From an uncultured Clostridia bacterium (lineage in GTDB: Bacteria; Bacillota; Clostridia; Oscillospirales; Acutalibacteraceae), in contig CAMNXD010000001.1 in assembly GCA_946566955.1 (NCBI GenBank), positions 62,001-126,000 on the forward strand: a stretch of DNA of 64,000 nucleotides. The letters are read 5' to 3'. Shown here piece by piece: positions 1 through 7,718 of this stretch (positions are counted from its first letter, which is position 1; every line of letters starts with the position of its first letter). Made by a program: the position numbers and the translations under genes. The notes below the pieces were generated by a model, which saw only the letters and a program-made list of their open reading frames with translations, had not been told where the DNA came from and did not search any database.

Positions 1-277
1 GTTGGTAGACTATTTTGTTATTAACTTTTTTTGTTTTTACTTTGTAAAATCTAATCTTTACTTTCTTTTTTGCATTAAAAGTTTGAAGGTTCTTGGCATT
101 AGGACTTTGAGGATATTCCGGAAAACATTTTAGTATATCTTTGGGATCTTTTTTAGCTATTCCTGCTACTACCGACAAAAAATAACAATCTAGATCAGTA
201 TATCCTTGTTTAATATCTTCCATTTTAGGTTTACCCTTGGGAAAGATATTATCAGGAAGTTTTGTTTTTTTATTCAT
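1..277 (-). CDS. Calpain-like (C2 family) cysteine protease, 5' fragment
   Basis: This reading frame runs off the left edge; 92 codons are visible. Residues 21-36 read DIKQGYTDLDCYFLSV, matching the active-site helix of calpain-family proteases (consensus QGxxGDCWFLAAL), with Gln24 and Cys31 as the oxyanion and nucleophile residues. The Gly before Asp-Cys is Leu here. A basic strand follows near residues 70-90, as expected after the catalytic helix. The His and Asn of the triad lie outside the window. No signal peptide is visible. The ATG at 277 has no SD of its own and overlaps the stop of a 17-codon frame that does have one (see 274-327). Bacterial calpain-like proteins are often secreted effectors; that role is inferred here. 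Confidence 0.55.
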   Translation of the reverse strand, partial: MNKKTKLPDNIFPKGKPKMEDIKQGYTDLDCYFLSVVAGIAKKDPKDILKCFPEYPQSPNAKNLQTFNAKKKVKIRFYKVKTKKVNNKIVYQ

Positions 278-327
278 AAAACCGTAGTGTATTTTTTGTC
301 GCTAACATCTATTTCTTCATCTGGCAT
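274..327 (-). CDS. 17-codon leader frame overlapping the calpain-like gene (ATGA)
   Basis: An ATG at 327 sits 8-10 bases behind AAGGGAG and opens a 17-codon frame whose TGA overlaps the next ATG in an ATGA. The downstream protease start lacks an SD. Either the short frame is a translational-coupling leader, or it is the true N-terminus joined to the protease by a frameshift. The downstream frame is open back to just after the TAG at frame position 24-26 of this leader, so a shift in the A6 tract would fuse the two. I cannot separate these options from sequence alone. Confidence 0.4.
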   Translation of the reverse strand: MPDEEIDVSDKKYTTVL

Positions 328-361
328 AATTAAGCACTCCCTTATATTTAAAATCATATCT

Positions 362-389
362 ATTATACAAATTTTTTTATAAAAATCAA
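362..389 (-). promoter_or_regulatory. Sigma-A-type promoter of the calpain-like gene
   Basis: On the minus strand TTGATT (389-384) is separated by 16 bases from TATAAT (367-362). Transcription would begin near 355, just upstream of the AAGGGAG site of the leader frame. Confidence 0.5.
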
Positions 390-487
390 AATTTATATAC
401 TTTTAGTTTGTGCCTTTTCAAAAAGCTAAAGATTTTAGTGGCTTAAAAGAGTTTTTTGCGCATATAGATAATCGAGGTGAAACTCGA

Positions 488-1162
488 TTGAATAAAATTA
501 AAATTATAAAGATGCTTGAGTATTCGGGATTATCGTATAATGACGTACAACCAGAAGGAAATCAACAGCTACTTTGTAGTATAAATGATGTAGAAACAGA
601 CGTTTGCTATCATATAAGGAAGCAAGAAAGTACTTTAATAATTGCTTTTAGGGGTTCAGATTCCAAAAAAGATTGGAGCTTTAATTTGGACTTTTGTAAA
701 AAGGTAATACCTTACGGAAATTTAAAATCGAAAATAAAAGTTCATTCGGGATTTATAAACGCATATAAATCTAAAAACGTTAGAAATAATATTTTAAAAT
801 TCGTGACTGATAAAATAGACCGCATAGAGCTCACTGGTCACTCTTATGGAGCGGCACTTGCAATAATTTGTGCTGTGGATTTACAGTATAATTTTAGTAA
901 TAAAGATTATGAAGTTGTAGTTTTTGGGTGTCCTAGGGTAGGGAACAAAGCATTTAAAGAATCATATAATAAACGGGTATTTAAGACCGTGCGCGTTGAA
1001 AATAGAGGAGATATAGTGACTAAAGTTCCTCTTTTTCTAATGGGATATAGACACGTGGGTGCAAGACTTCTTATAGGAAAAAGAAAGATTTTTCCTTTTT
1101 TTCTTTGTGGTAAAAATAATCATCTTTTACAGGAGTATTATTCGAATATATGGGATGTTTAA
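488..1162 (+). CDS. Lipase class 3 family protein
   Basis: This is an alpha/beta-hydrolase of the fungal-type class 3 lipase family, expected to hydrolyse acylglycerols or phospholipids. Starting at TTG 488, the protein is 224 residues. The oxyanion-side motif AFRGSDSKKDW lies near residues 53-63 and VHSGF near 85. The nucleophile elbow LTGHSYGAAL places Ser119, Asp175 lies in ENRGDIVTKVP, and His212 in NNHLLQEY, completing the triad. TTG 488 is preferred because GAGGTGA ends 7 bases before it. The in-frame GTG at 410 has no SD. There is no signal peptide or membrane segment, so export, if it occurs, would need a non-Sec route. The gene diverges from the calpain-like gene. Confidence 0.8.
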   Translation: MNKIKIIKMLEYSGLSYNDVQPEGNQQLLCSINDVETDVCYHIRKQESTLIIAFRGSDSKKDWSFNLDFCKKVIPYGNLKSKIKVHSGFINAYKSKNVRNNILKFVTDKIDRIELTGHSYGAALAIICAVDLQYNFSNKDYEVVVFGCPRVGNKAFKESYNKRVFKTVRVENRGDIVTKVPLFLMGYRHVGARLLIGKRKIFPFFLCGKNNHLLQEYYSNIWDV

Positions 1163-1239
1163 AAATATTGCTGTTAATTTTTATCTGGGCTTTTATTTTA
1201 CTTTCAATAATTTTCTTTTTGCTTATTTGCTTTGGAATA

Positions 1240-2505
1240 CTAAAGCTTTTTATGTGTTTTATTTTCCCAGTAATTTGCAAAAGCGGATTCATATTTATTA
1301 TTTTGGGGATGATAATACTTTTTGCTTGTAAGTTCGCTAGGTAAGTAGTCTTGTTTTACCCAATTTTCGGAGTAATCATGAGGATATAAATATTTGGTAT
1401 GATTTTTTAAGCTGCTGGGTTTTACATTTCTAAGATGTTCTGGAACAGGGAATACTAAACCGTTTTTGAGGTCATTTAAAGCATCATTTATTGCATTATA
1501 TGTGGAGTTAGATTTAGGTGAAAGCGCCACGAGTAGTACTGCATTTGCTAAGGGGATTCTTGCTTCTGGAAGTCCAACTTGAGCGGCTATGTCCGTTAAC
1601 GATTTTACGGTATTTATTATTTGAGGATTAGCAAGTCCAACGTCCTCACAAGTGCAAATTAGAAGTCTCCTGCAGATGCTATTTATTTCTCCAACTTGAA
1701 GAAGTCGTGCAAGGTAGTAGATGCTAGCGTCGGGGTCAGATCCCCTTAAAGATTTTTGAAATGCCGAAAGGAGATTAAAATGATCATCTCCGTCTTTGCT
1801 GTAGCTAAGAAAAGAGTTTTCTTCTAAAGATTTTAAAGTTTTGATTGAACTGAGTATTATTTTGTTTTCAATTGCTTTTTCGTTTAAGAAGCAAATTTCT
1901 AGCGTATTTATAGCCTTTCTAACGTCTCCGGAAGATAAAGTTGCAATTTTTTGAAGGACTTCTTCAGAAATAGAAATTTTTAAATTATTTTTTGTTTCTA
2001 ATATTTTGCATGCTCTTAGGAGTGCACGCTTTATTTCGCACTTTTCAACAGGCTTTAACTCAACGATTTGTGATCTACTGAGAATAGCGGGATAAATAGA
2101 AAAATAAGGATTTTCAGTAGTGGAAGCAATCAAGGTGACTTGACCGTTTTCCATGAACTCAAGAAGTGATTGTTGCTGCTTTTTATTAAAGTACTGAATT
2201 TCATCCAGGTAGATAATAACTCCACTTGAATTCTCTAAAGTGCATGAAACTTGAATAGCTTCTTTAATATCTGCTATAGAAGAAGATGTAGCATTTAATT
2301 TAAAGAACTTTTTATTTGTCTGCTGAGATATTATTTTTGCAAGAGTGGTTTTACCTGTTCCAGGGGGACCGTAAATAATAATATTAGGTACGCTTTCGAA
2401 CTTAGATAGGTTAGTTATCCAGTGACTTTCGTTTAAAATATGCTTTTGACCTACTATTTGATCTAAACTCGTCGGTCTTGAAATTTCTGCCAAGGGAAAA
2501 CTCAT
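1240..2505 (-). CDS. rarA: Replication-associated recombination protein A (AAA+ ATPase)
   Basis: RarA/MgsA is a clamp-loader-like AAA+ ATPase acting at stalled replication forks. The protein has 421 residues, normal for the family. Walker A is GPPGTGKTT at residues 46-54 and Walker B is IIYLDE near 97-102. It is followed by sensor regions, the tetramerisation domain and the C-terminal MgsA domain ending near KKYYHP. The start at 2505 has a GGTGA SD. The gene is alone on this strand and converges with the lipase, leaving 77 bases between stop codons. Confidence 0.95.
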   Translation of the reverse strand: MSFPLAEISRPTSLDQIVGQKHILNESHWITNLSKFESVPNIIIYGPPGTGKTTLAKIISQQTNKKFFKLNATSSSIADIKEAIQVSCTLENSSGVIIYLDEIQYFNKKQQQSLLEFMENGQVTLIASTTENPYFSIYPAILSRSQIVELKPVEKCEIKRALLRACKILETKNNLKISISEEVLQKIATLSSGDVRKAINTLEICFLNEKAIENKIILSSIKTLKSLEENSFLSYSKDGDDHFNLLSAFQKSLRGSDPDASIYYLARLLQVGEINSICRRLLICTCEDVGLANPQIINTVKSLTDIAAQVGLPEARIPLANAVLLVALSPKSNSTYNAINDALNDLKNGLVFPVPEHLRNVKPSSLKNHTKYLYPHDYSENWVKQDYLPSELTSKKYYHPQNNKYESAFANYWENKTHKKL

Positions 2506-2641
2506 AAAAATTCACCGTTTTTCTTTAATAAAATTGGTATGCAGCGATTATAAATATACATTATAATACTATTAAGCTTGAAATCCAAGTTGCATGGAAT
2601 GCAGCTTTAAAGCTTTAAAACTTAAAGAAGGAGAATTTATT

Positions 2642-2893
2642 GTGATTTGGGATATTTTATCTTGGCCCATGGCTGGTGTTGCTTTATTAGGAACTATAAT
2701 AAATGCAGAAAAAAATAAGTGGGGATTTGTTTTTTGGCTTGTTTCTAATTTATACATGAGTATAAACTTCTTTTTTACGCATCAATATGCTAACTGTGTG
2801 TTATTTTTGATATATTTTGGGCTTGCAATTAGAGGTCTTTGGGTTTGGAATAAAAAAGGATCATCTAAAGAAAAAGATGAGGCGTGTGCTTAA
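2642..2893 (+). CDS. Small PnuC-like three-helix membrane protein
   Basis: Starting at GTG 2642, which follows AAGGAG by 8 bases, the protein is 83 residues with three hydrophobic segments. An in-frame ATG at 2594 lacks an SD. The stretch WGFVFWLVSNLYMSINFFF followed by YFGLAIRGLWVWNKK resembles the repeat unit of PnuC vitamin transporters (WxxxSNxxW and IYxxLxIxGLYxW), but at half size, so it would have to dimerise. Its stop lies 2 bases before the likely queH start, so the two are cotranscribed. Substrate is unknown; the context suggests a queuosine precursor (inference). Confidence 0.6.
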   Translation: MIWDILSWPMAGVALLGTIINAEKNKWGFVFWLVSNLYMSINFFFTHQYANCVLFLIYFGLAIRGLWVWNKKGSSKEKDEACA

Positions 2894-2895
2894 AA

Positions 2896-3447
2896 ATGAA
2901 TTTTAAAGCAGATAAAAAGGTTTTACTTCATACTTGCTGTGCACCATGTTTAATAAAATGTGCAGACGTCTTAAAGGAAGAGGGAATAACTCCAACGCTT
3001 TTTTGGTATAATCCAAATATTCACCCTTGGACGGAATATAATTCAAGGAAAAATGCTCTTTTGAGTTATGCAAAGCTTCAAGAGTTAGAAATTATTCTCA
3101 AAGATGATTATGGCTTAGAACTTTTTTTAAAAAGAATCTATCCGGAATTTGGTAAGAGTAGATGTAGGCATTGCTATGAAATACGCCTTGAAGAAGCTGC
3201 AAGATATGCCTCGGAAAATGGATATGAATATTTTTCTACTACTCTTTTAATAAGTCCGTATCAAAATCACGAACTAATTAAAAATTTGGCATCTTCACTC
3301 GCAGAGAAATATTCCGTAAAATTTTTATATAGAGATTTTCGAAATAATTTTCGTGAAGGTCAGCGCACTGCACGTGAACTTGGGCTTTACATGCAAAAAT
3401 ATTGCGGGTGCATTTTTAGTGAAAAGGAAAGATATTTAAAAATCTAG
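2896..3447 (+). CDS. queH: Epoxyqueuosine reductase QueH
   Basis: QueH is the non-cobalamin enzyme that reduces epoxyqueuosine to queuosine in tRNA, the last step of the pathway. The 183-residue protein holds the family signature: LLHTCCAPC (Cys14, 15, 18), YNPNIHP..EY, CRHCYEIRL (Cys90, 93), STTLLISPYQ and YCGCIFSE (Cys170, 172). The cysteines bind an Fe-S cluster and metal. ATG 2896 is preferred over GTG 2884 because the latter abuts the GATGAGG SD. No other queuosine gene is in the window. Confidence 0.93.
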   Translation: MNFKADKKVLLHTCCAPCLIKCADVLKEEGITPTLFWYNPNIHPWTEYNSRKNALLSYAKLQELEIILKDDYGLELFLKRIYPEFGKSRCRHCYEIRLEEAARYASENGYEYFSTTLLISPYQNHELIKNLASSLAEKYSVKFLYRDFRNNFREGQRTARELGLYMQKYCGCIFSEKERYLKI

Positions 3448-3508
3448 TTGATTTATTAAAGATTTAATGGTAACATTTAAACGTAGTATAATAGAAGGAG
3501 TGTTATTA

Positions 3509-3751
3509 ATGAATTTAGAGAAGTCCCAAAATTTTGTTTTACTATCCGACAGCGATTTAGAAAAGGTAAGCGGCGGCGGCGATGATTTTAAATTTAGTGG
3601 ATTAAACAAAGATCAAAAAGTTACTTATGGAATTGGCAGCTGCGCCGCGGTAGTGGCTTGCTTAGGTTTTGTTGCTACCGTAGCTAAAACTGTATTTAGA
3701 TCTGCCAAAGATGGAATTGGAGCTATCAAAAAGCTTTCTTTTGGTGCATAA
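3509..3751 (+). CDS. Double-glycine leader peptide, bacteriocin-like
   Basis: An 80-residue peptide whose ATG at 3509 follows AAGGAG by 8 bases. Residues 1-23 form a classic leader: Leu at -12, Leu at -7 and Val at -4 relative to the cleavage site, ending LSDSDLEKVSGG. C39-peptidase ABC transporters cut after such GG pairs. The core of about 57 residues begins GDDFKFSG, holds two cysteines, has a hydrophobic Ala/Val/Gly-rich helix (CAAVVACLGFVATVAKTV) and a basic C-terminus, like class II bacteriocins. No transporter, immunity protein or modification enzyme is adjacent. Function as a toxin or signal is inferred. Confidence 0.65.
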   Translation: MNLEKSQNFVLLSDSDLEKVSGGGDDFKFSGLNKDQKVTYGIGSCAAVVACLGFVATVAKTVFRSAKDGIGAIKKLSFGA

Positions 3752-3787
3752 GGTTAAAGTTAATTCTTAAGCTTTATTTAAGAAGTT

Positions 3788-3821
3788 CAGTCGCATTGAG
3801 TAGAACAATGTGACTGTTTTT
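3788..3821 (+). terminator. Rho-independent terminator after the double-glycine peptide
   Basis: An 11-bp stem, CAGTCGCATTG with CAATGTGACTG (one G-T pair) and a 7-base loop, is followed by TTTTT on the plus strand. Confidence 0.8.
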
Positions 3822-3824
3822 GCA

Positions 3825-5225
3825 TTATATAAGATTTTTTGCGCATCGTGGTATAGGATAATTGTTATAATTTACAGCTCCACTATAGTTACCTTCAAAA
3901 AATATTTTAAGTTCTCTTAGTCTTCGGAGCAAAAGTCCTTTAATGCATTTATTTTTGATATGATGGTAATAGAGAAATTCACTAGCAAACTCTTCTTTAT
4001 CGATGCAGTTAAGATTTTTAGGTTCTGGGGAAGTGTTTCTTATTTCTAAATACTTTTCAAAGCAGTATCCAATTATTCCACTGAGAGTCTTAACTTTATA
4101 CCAAGAATTGTTTACTTTATTTGTACTTAGAACTATAACTTCACTTTGGTTGTTAAGAGCTAGTAATTTTTTAGAATGTTCTGAGGGATTTTGTCTTAAG
4201 TTTAAACCATTTGTTGAATTTACTTTCCCGGTAATTAAATGAGCTTTTTTCCCGCAATTTATAATCAAGTTTCTAAGATAACTACTTTTAGTCCAGTTTT
4301 TACCGAGATTGTAAGTAAAGCTCACAAGTGCATCAAATTGATACTGATTAAACTTTATACCGTTTGAAGTCAGCATATTATTGACCGATGCGAGAAAATT
4401 TGAATGGTCAAGATGATTTAAAAAGTCCTGATAAGCTTCGTTTTTACCTTGATTATTATAAAAAGGAGTATAGGGATATATTATTTTGCCATATCCTATT
4501 GTGAGCACTCCGGCCATATCCCAATAAGCTTTAGGATTAAATCCTTCGTGGTGGGCGATAAAATTAGCTCCTTCTTTACTCAGGCTTCTTTTGCTTTTTG
4601 AAAGCTCCGATTTGCTGTAGTTGCTTTCAACGTCAAACCTCATATACGAATTTGGGCAGCTTTTCCATTTTCCATCTATATTAGATAAAACAGTAATGCT
4701 ATAACTTCCAGGTTTTAAAGGAGAAATTTTTTCTTCCCATAAATAAAATTCATTACTTTTATACTTACTTTCTTTATGTACTTCATGCTTATAGTTGGGA
4801 CCTTCCAATGTGATTTTTACTGAACTAACATTTTGAGGAGTAAAAGCAAAAATTGAAAACCGGTCTTTATTTGTAGGAAAGGGGCAATTAGTAAACACTG
4901 ATCTTACGGGCTCTGAAGGGAAAATATTAATTTTGCATTTATATATTTGATTGTTAGAATTATTAACGGCTGAAATTTCCACGTTACCAACAGATTTAGC
5001 ATAAACAATTCCTCTACTATCTACCGATGCTATATTGGCGTTATTTGAGTGCCATTTAATGTCTTTGCTTTTTGAAAAAGGGCCGCCGATTAGCATACTT
5101 TTACCTTGAGATAAAGATTTTGAATGAATTACTGGAGCTGCAGTAATAATTGAGGGAGGACATAAAAATATGAATATTAAAATGAGGATAGATGTATAAA
5201 CGAGCTTTTCTTTAAACTTCTGCAT
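3825..5225 (-). CDS. Secreted GH24 lysozyme with Big2 domain and inserted SH3b domain
   Basis: A 466-residue exported muramidase. Residues 8-30 are a signal sequence. Residues about 35-102 are a bacterial Ig-like Big2 domain (IKWHSNN..IASVDSRGIVYA), then a second beta-rich region to 200. The T4-type lysozyme domain begins near 212 with the catalytic triad in HHEGFNPKAYWDMAGVLTIG (Glu227, Asp236, Thr242). Residues about 333-396 form an SH3b wall-binding domain (GLNLRQNP..SWYKVKT..GYCF). The lysozyme C-terminal part (GLLLRRLRELKIFFEG) resumes after it, so the SH3b is inserted inside the catalytic domain. The start has an AAGGATG SD. It lies downstream of the aminotransferase on the same strand. 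It may remodel the cell's own wall or attack other bacteria. Confidence 0.85.
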   Translation of the reverse strand: MQKFKEKLVYTSILILIFIFLCPPSIITAAPVIHSKSLSQGKSMLIGGPFSKSKDIKWHSNNANIASVDSRGIVYAKSVGNVEISAVNNSNNQIYKCKINIFPSEPVRSVFTNCPFPTNKDRFSIFAFTPQNVSSVKITLEGPNYKHEVHKESKYKSNEFYLWEEKISPLKPGSYSITVLSNIDGKWKSCPNSYMRFDVESNYSKSELSKSKRSLSKEGANFIAHHEGFNPKAYWDMAGVLTIGYGKIIYPYTPFYNNQGKNEAYQDFLNHLDHSNFLASVNNMLTSNGIKFNQYQFDALVSFTYNLGKNWTKSSYLRNLIINCGKKAHLITGKVNSTNGLNLRQNPSEHSKKLLALNNQSEVIVLSTNKVNNSWYKVKTLSGIIGYCFEKYLEIRNTSPEPKNLNCIDKEEFASEFLYYHHIKNKCIKGLLLRRLRELKIFFEGNYSGAVNYNNYPIPRCAKNLI

Positions 5226-5272
5226 TAAAAATCATCCTTACTTTTTTATTTCAATCTTTTAAGTATTAGGTT

Positions 5273-6556
5273 TTATATGAGCAAGAGCCGCTTTTCCACG
5301 TATGCTATTTTTACTGATAAACAAAAAATTTTTATAGCGCTTTGTAGTTCTTTGGCTGAAAGGTATGTTGGAGCGAGGCGAATATTTTTGTTACGGGGGT
5401 CTTTTCCATATGGGAATGTAGATCCTACTTTTGTTAAAGTCAGACCGCAGTTTTTACATACTTCTGCAACTTTTTTTGCGCATCCGTCCTCCGTGTTGAC
5501 GCTTATAAAATATCCTCCTTTAGGATTAGTCCAGGAAAGAATAGGGTTTTCTTGAAATTCTTCTTTTAAAGCATTTAAAATTACATCAAACTTCGGCTTT
5601 ATTATTTCTGCTTGTTTTTTCATATGTGCTTTAACTTGAGTTGGGTTTTTTAAGAATTTAAGATGTCGCAGCTGATTAATTTTATCAAATCCTACGGTCT
5701 TGAAGGAATAGTTTTCTTTGAGCTGTTTAAGATTTTCCGGTCCGCAAGCTAAAAAAGCGACTCCTGCTCCAGGAAGAGTTATTTTAGAGGTTGAAAAAAA
5801 TATTATTGGAAGTTCTTCGTTGCCGTGCTTTTTGCACTCCTGCATTATATCTAAAAGTGGTGACTTTTCTTCTGTTAAGTCATGGACAAAGTATGCATTA
5901 TCCCAGAATATTCTAAAGTCTGGTGCGAGAGGCTTTAAGGAGGCAAAACGTTCAACTGTTTCGGGGGAGTACGTAATTCCTTGAGGGTTCGAATATTTTG
6001 GTACGCACCATATTCCTTTAACTTGTTTATCTTTAGAAACTATTTCTTCAATAAAGTCCATGTCAGGACCGTTTGGAGTCATTTCAACTGAAATTAACTC
6101 TATTCTAAAGTGTTCGCACATCGCAAAATGACGGTCATATCCAGGTACTGGACATAAAAACTTTATTTTTTCTTGTTTAATCCAAGGGGTACAATTTGAA
6201 ACGCCTTTTATCATAAAGCAGGAAATAACGTCAAACATCATACTGAGACTGGAATTACCCCCTATTATAAAACTTTCTTTATCAATACCTGTTAGCTCAG
6301 ATATTAGCTGTTTAAGTTCGGGGAGTCCATCCATGAGGCCGTAATTTCTGCAGTCTGCGCAGCCTTCGGAAGAAAAGTCGGATTGACTATTTAGTGCATC
6401 GAGCAAAGATAAAGAAAGATTTAGCTGCTCTGGACTTGGCTTCCCGCGAGACATATCTAGGTTAAATTTTTTGTCTTGCAGTTCTTTGTATTTTTTTAAG
6501 TAGTCTTCGTATAAGACGCGTAGTTCGGAGTCGCTAAGAAGTTTTAAATTTTTCAT
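5273..6556 (-). CDS. PLP-dependent aminotransferase, MocR/aspartate type
   Basis: A fold-type I aminotransferase of 427 residues, closest by eye to the aspartate aminotransferase Id/MocR-like group. Landmarks are the N-terminal LDMSRGKPSPEQL, the NYGLMDGLPELKQLI loop, PKYSNPQGITY (substrate Asn), FRIFWDNAYFVHDL (PLP-binding Asp and Tyr), and the Schiff-base Lys in FFSTSKITLPGAG. The Arg that binds the alpha-carboxylate is in NIRLAPTY. ATG 6556 follows AAGGTGG by 8 bases; the frame continues upstream to 6649 but without an SD. Likely transfers amino groups between aspartate or another amino acid and 2-oxoglutarate; the exact substrate is not readable. Confidence 0.8.
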   Translation of the reverse strand: MKNLKLLSDSELRVLYEDYLKKYKELQDKKFNLDMSRGKPSPEQLNLSLSLLDALNSQSDFSSEGCADCRNYGLMDGLPELKQLISELTGIDKESFIIGGNSSLSMMFDVISCFMIKGVSNCTPWIKQEKIKFLCPVPGYDRHFAMCEHFRIELISVEMTPNGPDMDFIEEIVSKDKQVKGIWCVPKYSNPQGITYSPETVERFASLKPLAPDFRIFWDNAYFVHDLTEEKSPLLDIMQECKKHGNEELPIIFFSTSKITLPGAGVAFLACGPENLKQLKENYSFKTVGFDKINQLRHLKFLKNPTQVKAHMKKQAEIIKPKFDVILNALKEEFQENPILSWTNPKGGYFISVNTEDGCAKKVAEVCKNCGLTLTKVGSTFPYGKDPRNKNIRLAPTYLSAKELQSAIKIFCLSVKIAYVEKRLLLI

Positions 6557-6728
6557 TTTATTTTCCACCTTTTCAAAAATAGTACCTTCAAAGTTTTGGG
6601 TTAAATCAGGAGAGGTGTATGCAAAGGGCATCGTATAAAGGAGGAGCAAGCTGAGTATACATAAATTTTTTTAAATTTTTGCGTTATAAATTCATCCTTA
6701 TATATTTATTTCACTCATATATCTCCTT

Positions 6729-6756
6729 AAGCTTTATGTAAGCAAAAGCTTTTTTA
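6729..6756 (+). terminator. Possible terminator upstream of dpaA
   Basis: AAGCTTT and AAAGCTT form a 7-bp stem with a 9-base loop followed by TTTT. No plus-strand gene ends just before it, so it may only insulate dpaAB from read-through. Confidence 0.35.
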
Positions 6757-6788
6757 TTTAAGGTTTTAGAAAAATAAGAAGTTATTGT

Positions 6789-6817
6789 AACAGCTATTCG
6801 AGACTGACCATACTCTA
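6789..6817 (+). promoter_or_regulatory. Sigma-K-like promoter of dpaAB
   Basis: AACA (6789-6792), a 16-base spacer, then CATACTCTA (6809-6817) matches the B. subtilis sigma-K consensus (mACm, about 16 bases, CATAnnnTA). It lies about 40 bases before the dpaA start. In B. subtilis the dpaAB (spoVF) operon is transcribed by mother-cell sigma-K, so motif and gene agree. Confidence 0.65.
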
Positions 6818-6848
6818 TATAATATGAGTGGGGGAGGGATGCTTATTT

Positions 6849-7718
6849 ATGGTATTAAAGAAAAAATTTGGAATAATTGGAGGAGATCTACGGCAAATTT
6901 ACGTTGCAGAAAAGCTACGAAGGGACGGAAATAAAGTCGAAATATGCGGTTTTGATAGCACAAAAAAATGCCACCCAAATCTCAAAATTTCTAGCTTGAG
7001 TAAAGTGGTTTCAAGCTCTGATTACATAATTTTTCCTGTTCCTGTTTCACGTGACGAAGCGCATATAAACGCACCTTTTTCAGCCATGCCTATACTTATA
7101 GATGAATCGTTGGCGTCAATGCTTAAAAATAAGGTCGTATTCGGGGGGATTATATCACCTTTGATGGAACGTGTCAAACATTCAGAGGTATGCCTTAATG
7201 ATTACTATAATCGTGAAGACATTATGGTTTTAAATGCTGTGCCAACTGCTGAAGGTGCAGTAAAACTGGTGCTAGAAGAGAGTATTTGTACTATTTCAGG
7301 TAGTAATTTTTTAGTTGTAGGTTACGGAAGAATAGGAAAAGTACTCGCAAAACTTTTAAAGAATATGGGTGCAAGAGTAACAGTAAGTTCAAGAAATTTT
7401 AAAGAAATTGCATGGGCGAAAATAGAAAACTTTGAAATTGTTAACCTAAGCACTATAAATTGTAGCTTAAAATTCGATATGGTTTTTAATACTGTTCCCG
7501 CTCCTATATTTAACTGCGAAAATTTAAGTTTATTTGATCCTAAACCTTTAATAATAGAGCTAGCTTCGCCGCCGGGTGGAATAAGTAAAGATTTAGCTAA
7601 AAAATTTGATATTAAAGTTATTCCTGCGCCAGGACTACCGGGTAAGTATTTCCCGCAAACGGCAGGGGAAATTATAGCTAAAACAATATATAAAATTATT
7701 CAGGAGGAAAACCTATGA
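6849..7718 (+). CDS. dpaA: Dipicolinate synthase subunit A
   Basis: DpaA is the dehydrogenase-like subunit making dipicolinic acid from dihydroxytetrahydrodipicolinate in the mother cell; the product fills the spore core with Ca2+. The 289-residue protein opens KKKFGIIGGDLRQIYVAEKL, typical of the family, and has a Rossmann motif VVGYGRIGKVLAKLL near residue 160. ATG 6849 lies about 10 bases behind GGGGGAGGG; the upstream GTG at 6828 would overlap that SD. The stop overlaps the dpaB start (ATGA), implying coupling. Confidence 0.95.
   Translation: MVLKKKFGIIGGDLRQIYVAEKLRRDGNKVEICGFDSTKKCHPNLKISSLSKVVSSSDYIIFPVPVSRDEAHINAPFSAMPILIDESLASMLKNKVVFGGIISPLMERVKHSEVCLNDYYNREDIMVLNAVPTAEGAVKLVLEESICTISGSNFLVVGYGRIGKVLAKLLKNMGARVTVSSRNFKEIAWAKIENFEIVNLSTINCSLKFDMVFNTVPAPIFNCENLSLFDPKPLIIELASPPGGISKDLAKKFDIKVIPAPGLPGKYFPQTAGEIIAKTIYKIIQEENL

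Noticed and set aside
1150-1344. 64-codon, highly hydrophobic plus-strand frame overlapping the lipase end
   Set aside because: More than half of it is antisense to the conserved end of rarA, its SD is 14 bases away, and antisense AT-rich DNA easily encodes hydrophobic runs. A two-helix peptide coupled to the lipase is not fully excluded.
3487-3492. TATAAT just before the double-glycine peptide gene
   Set aside because: Transcription would start inside the SD, and no -35 is present at the right spacing.
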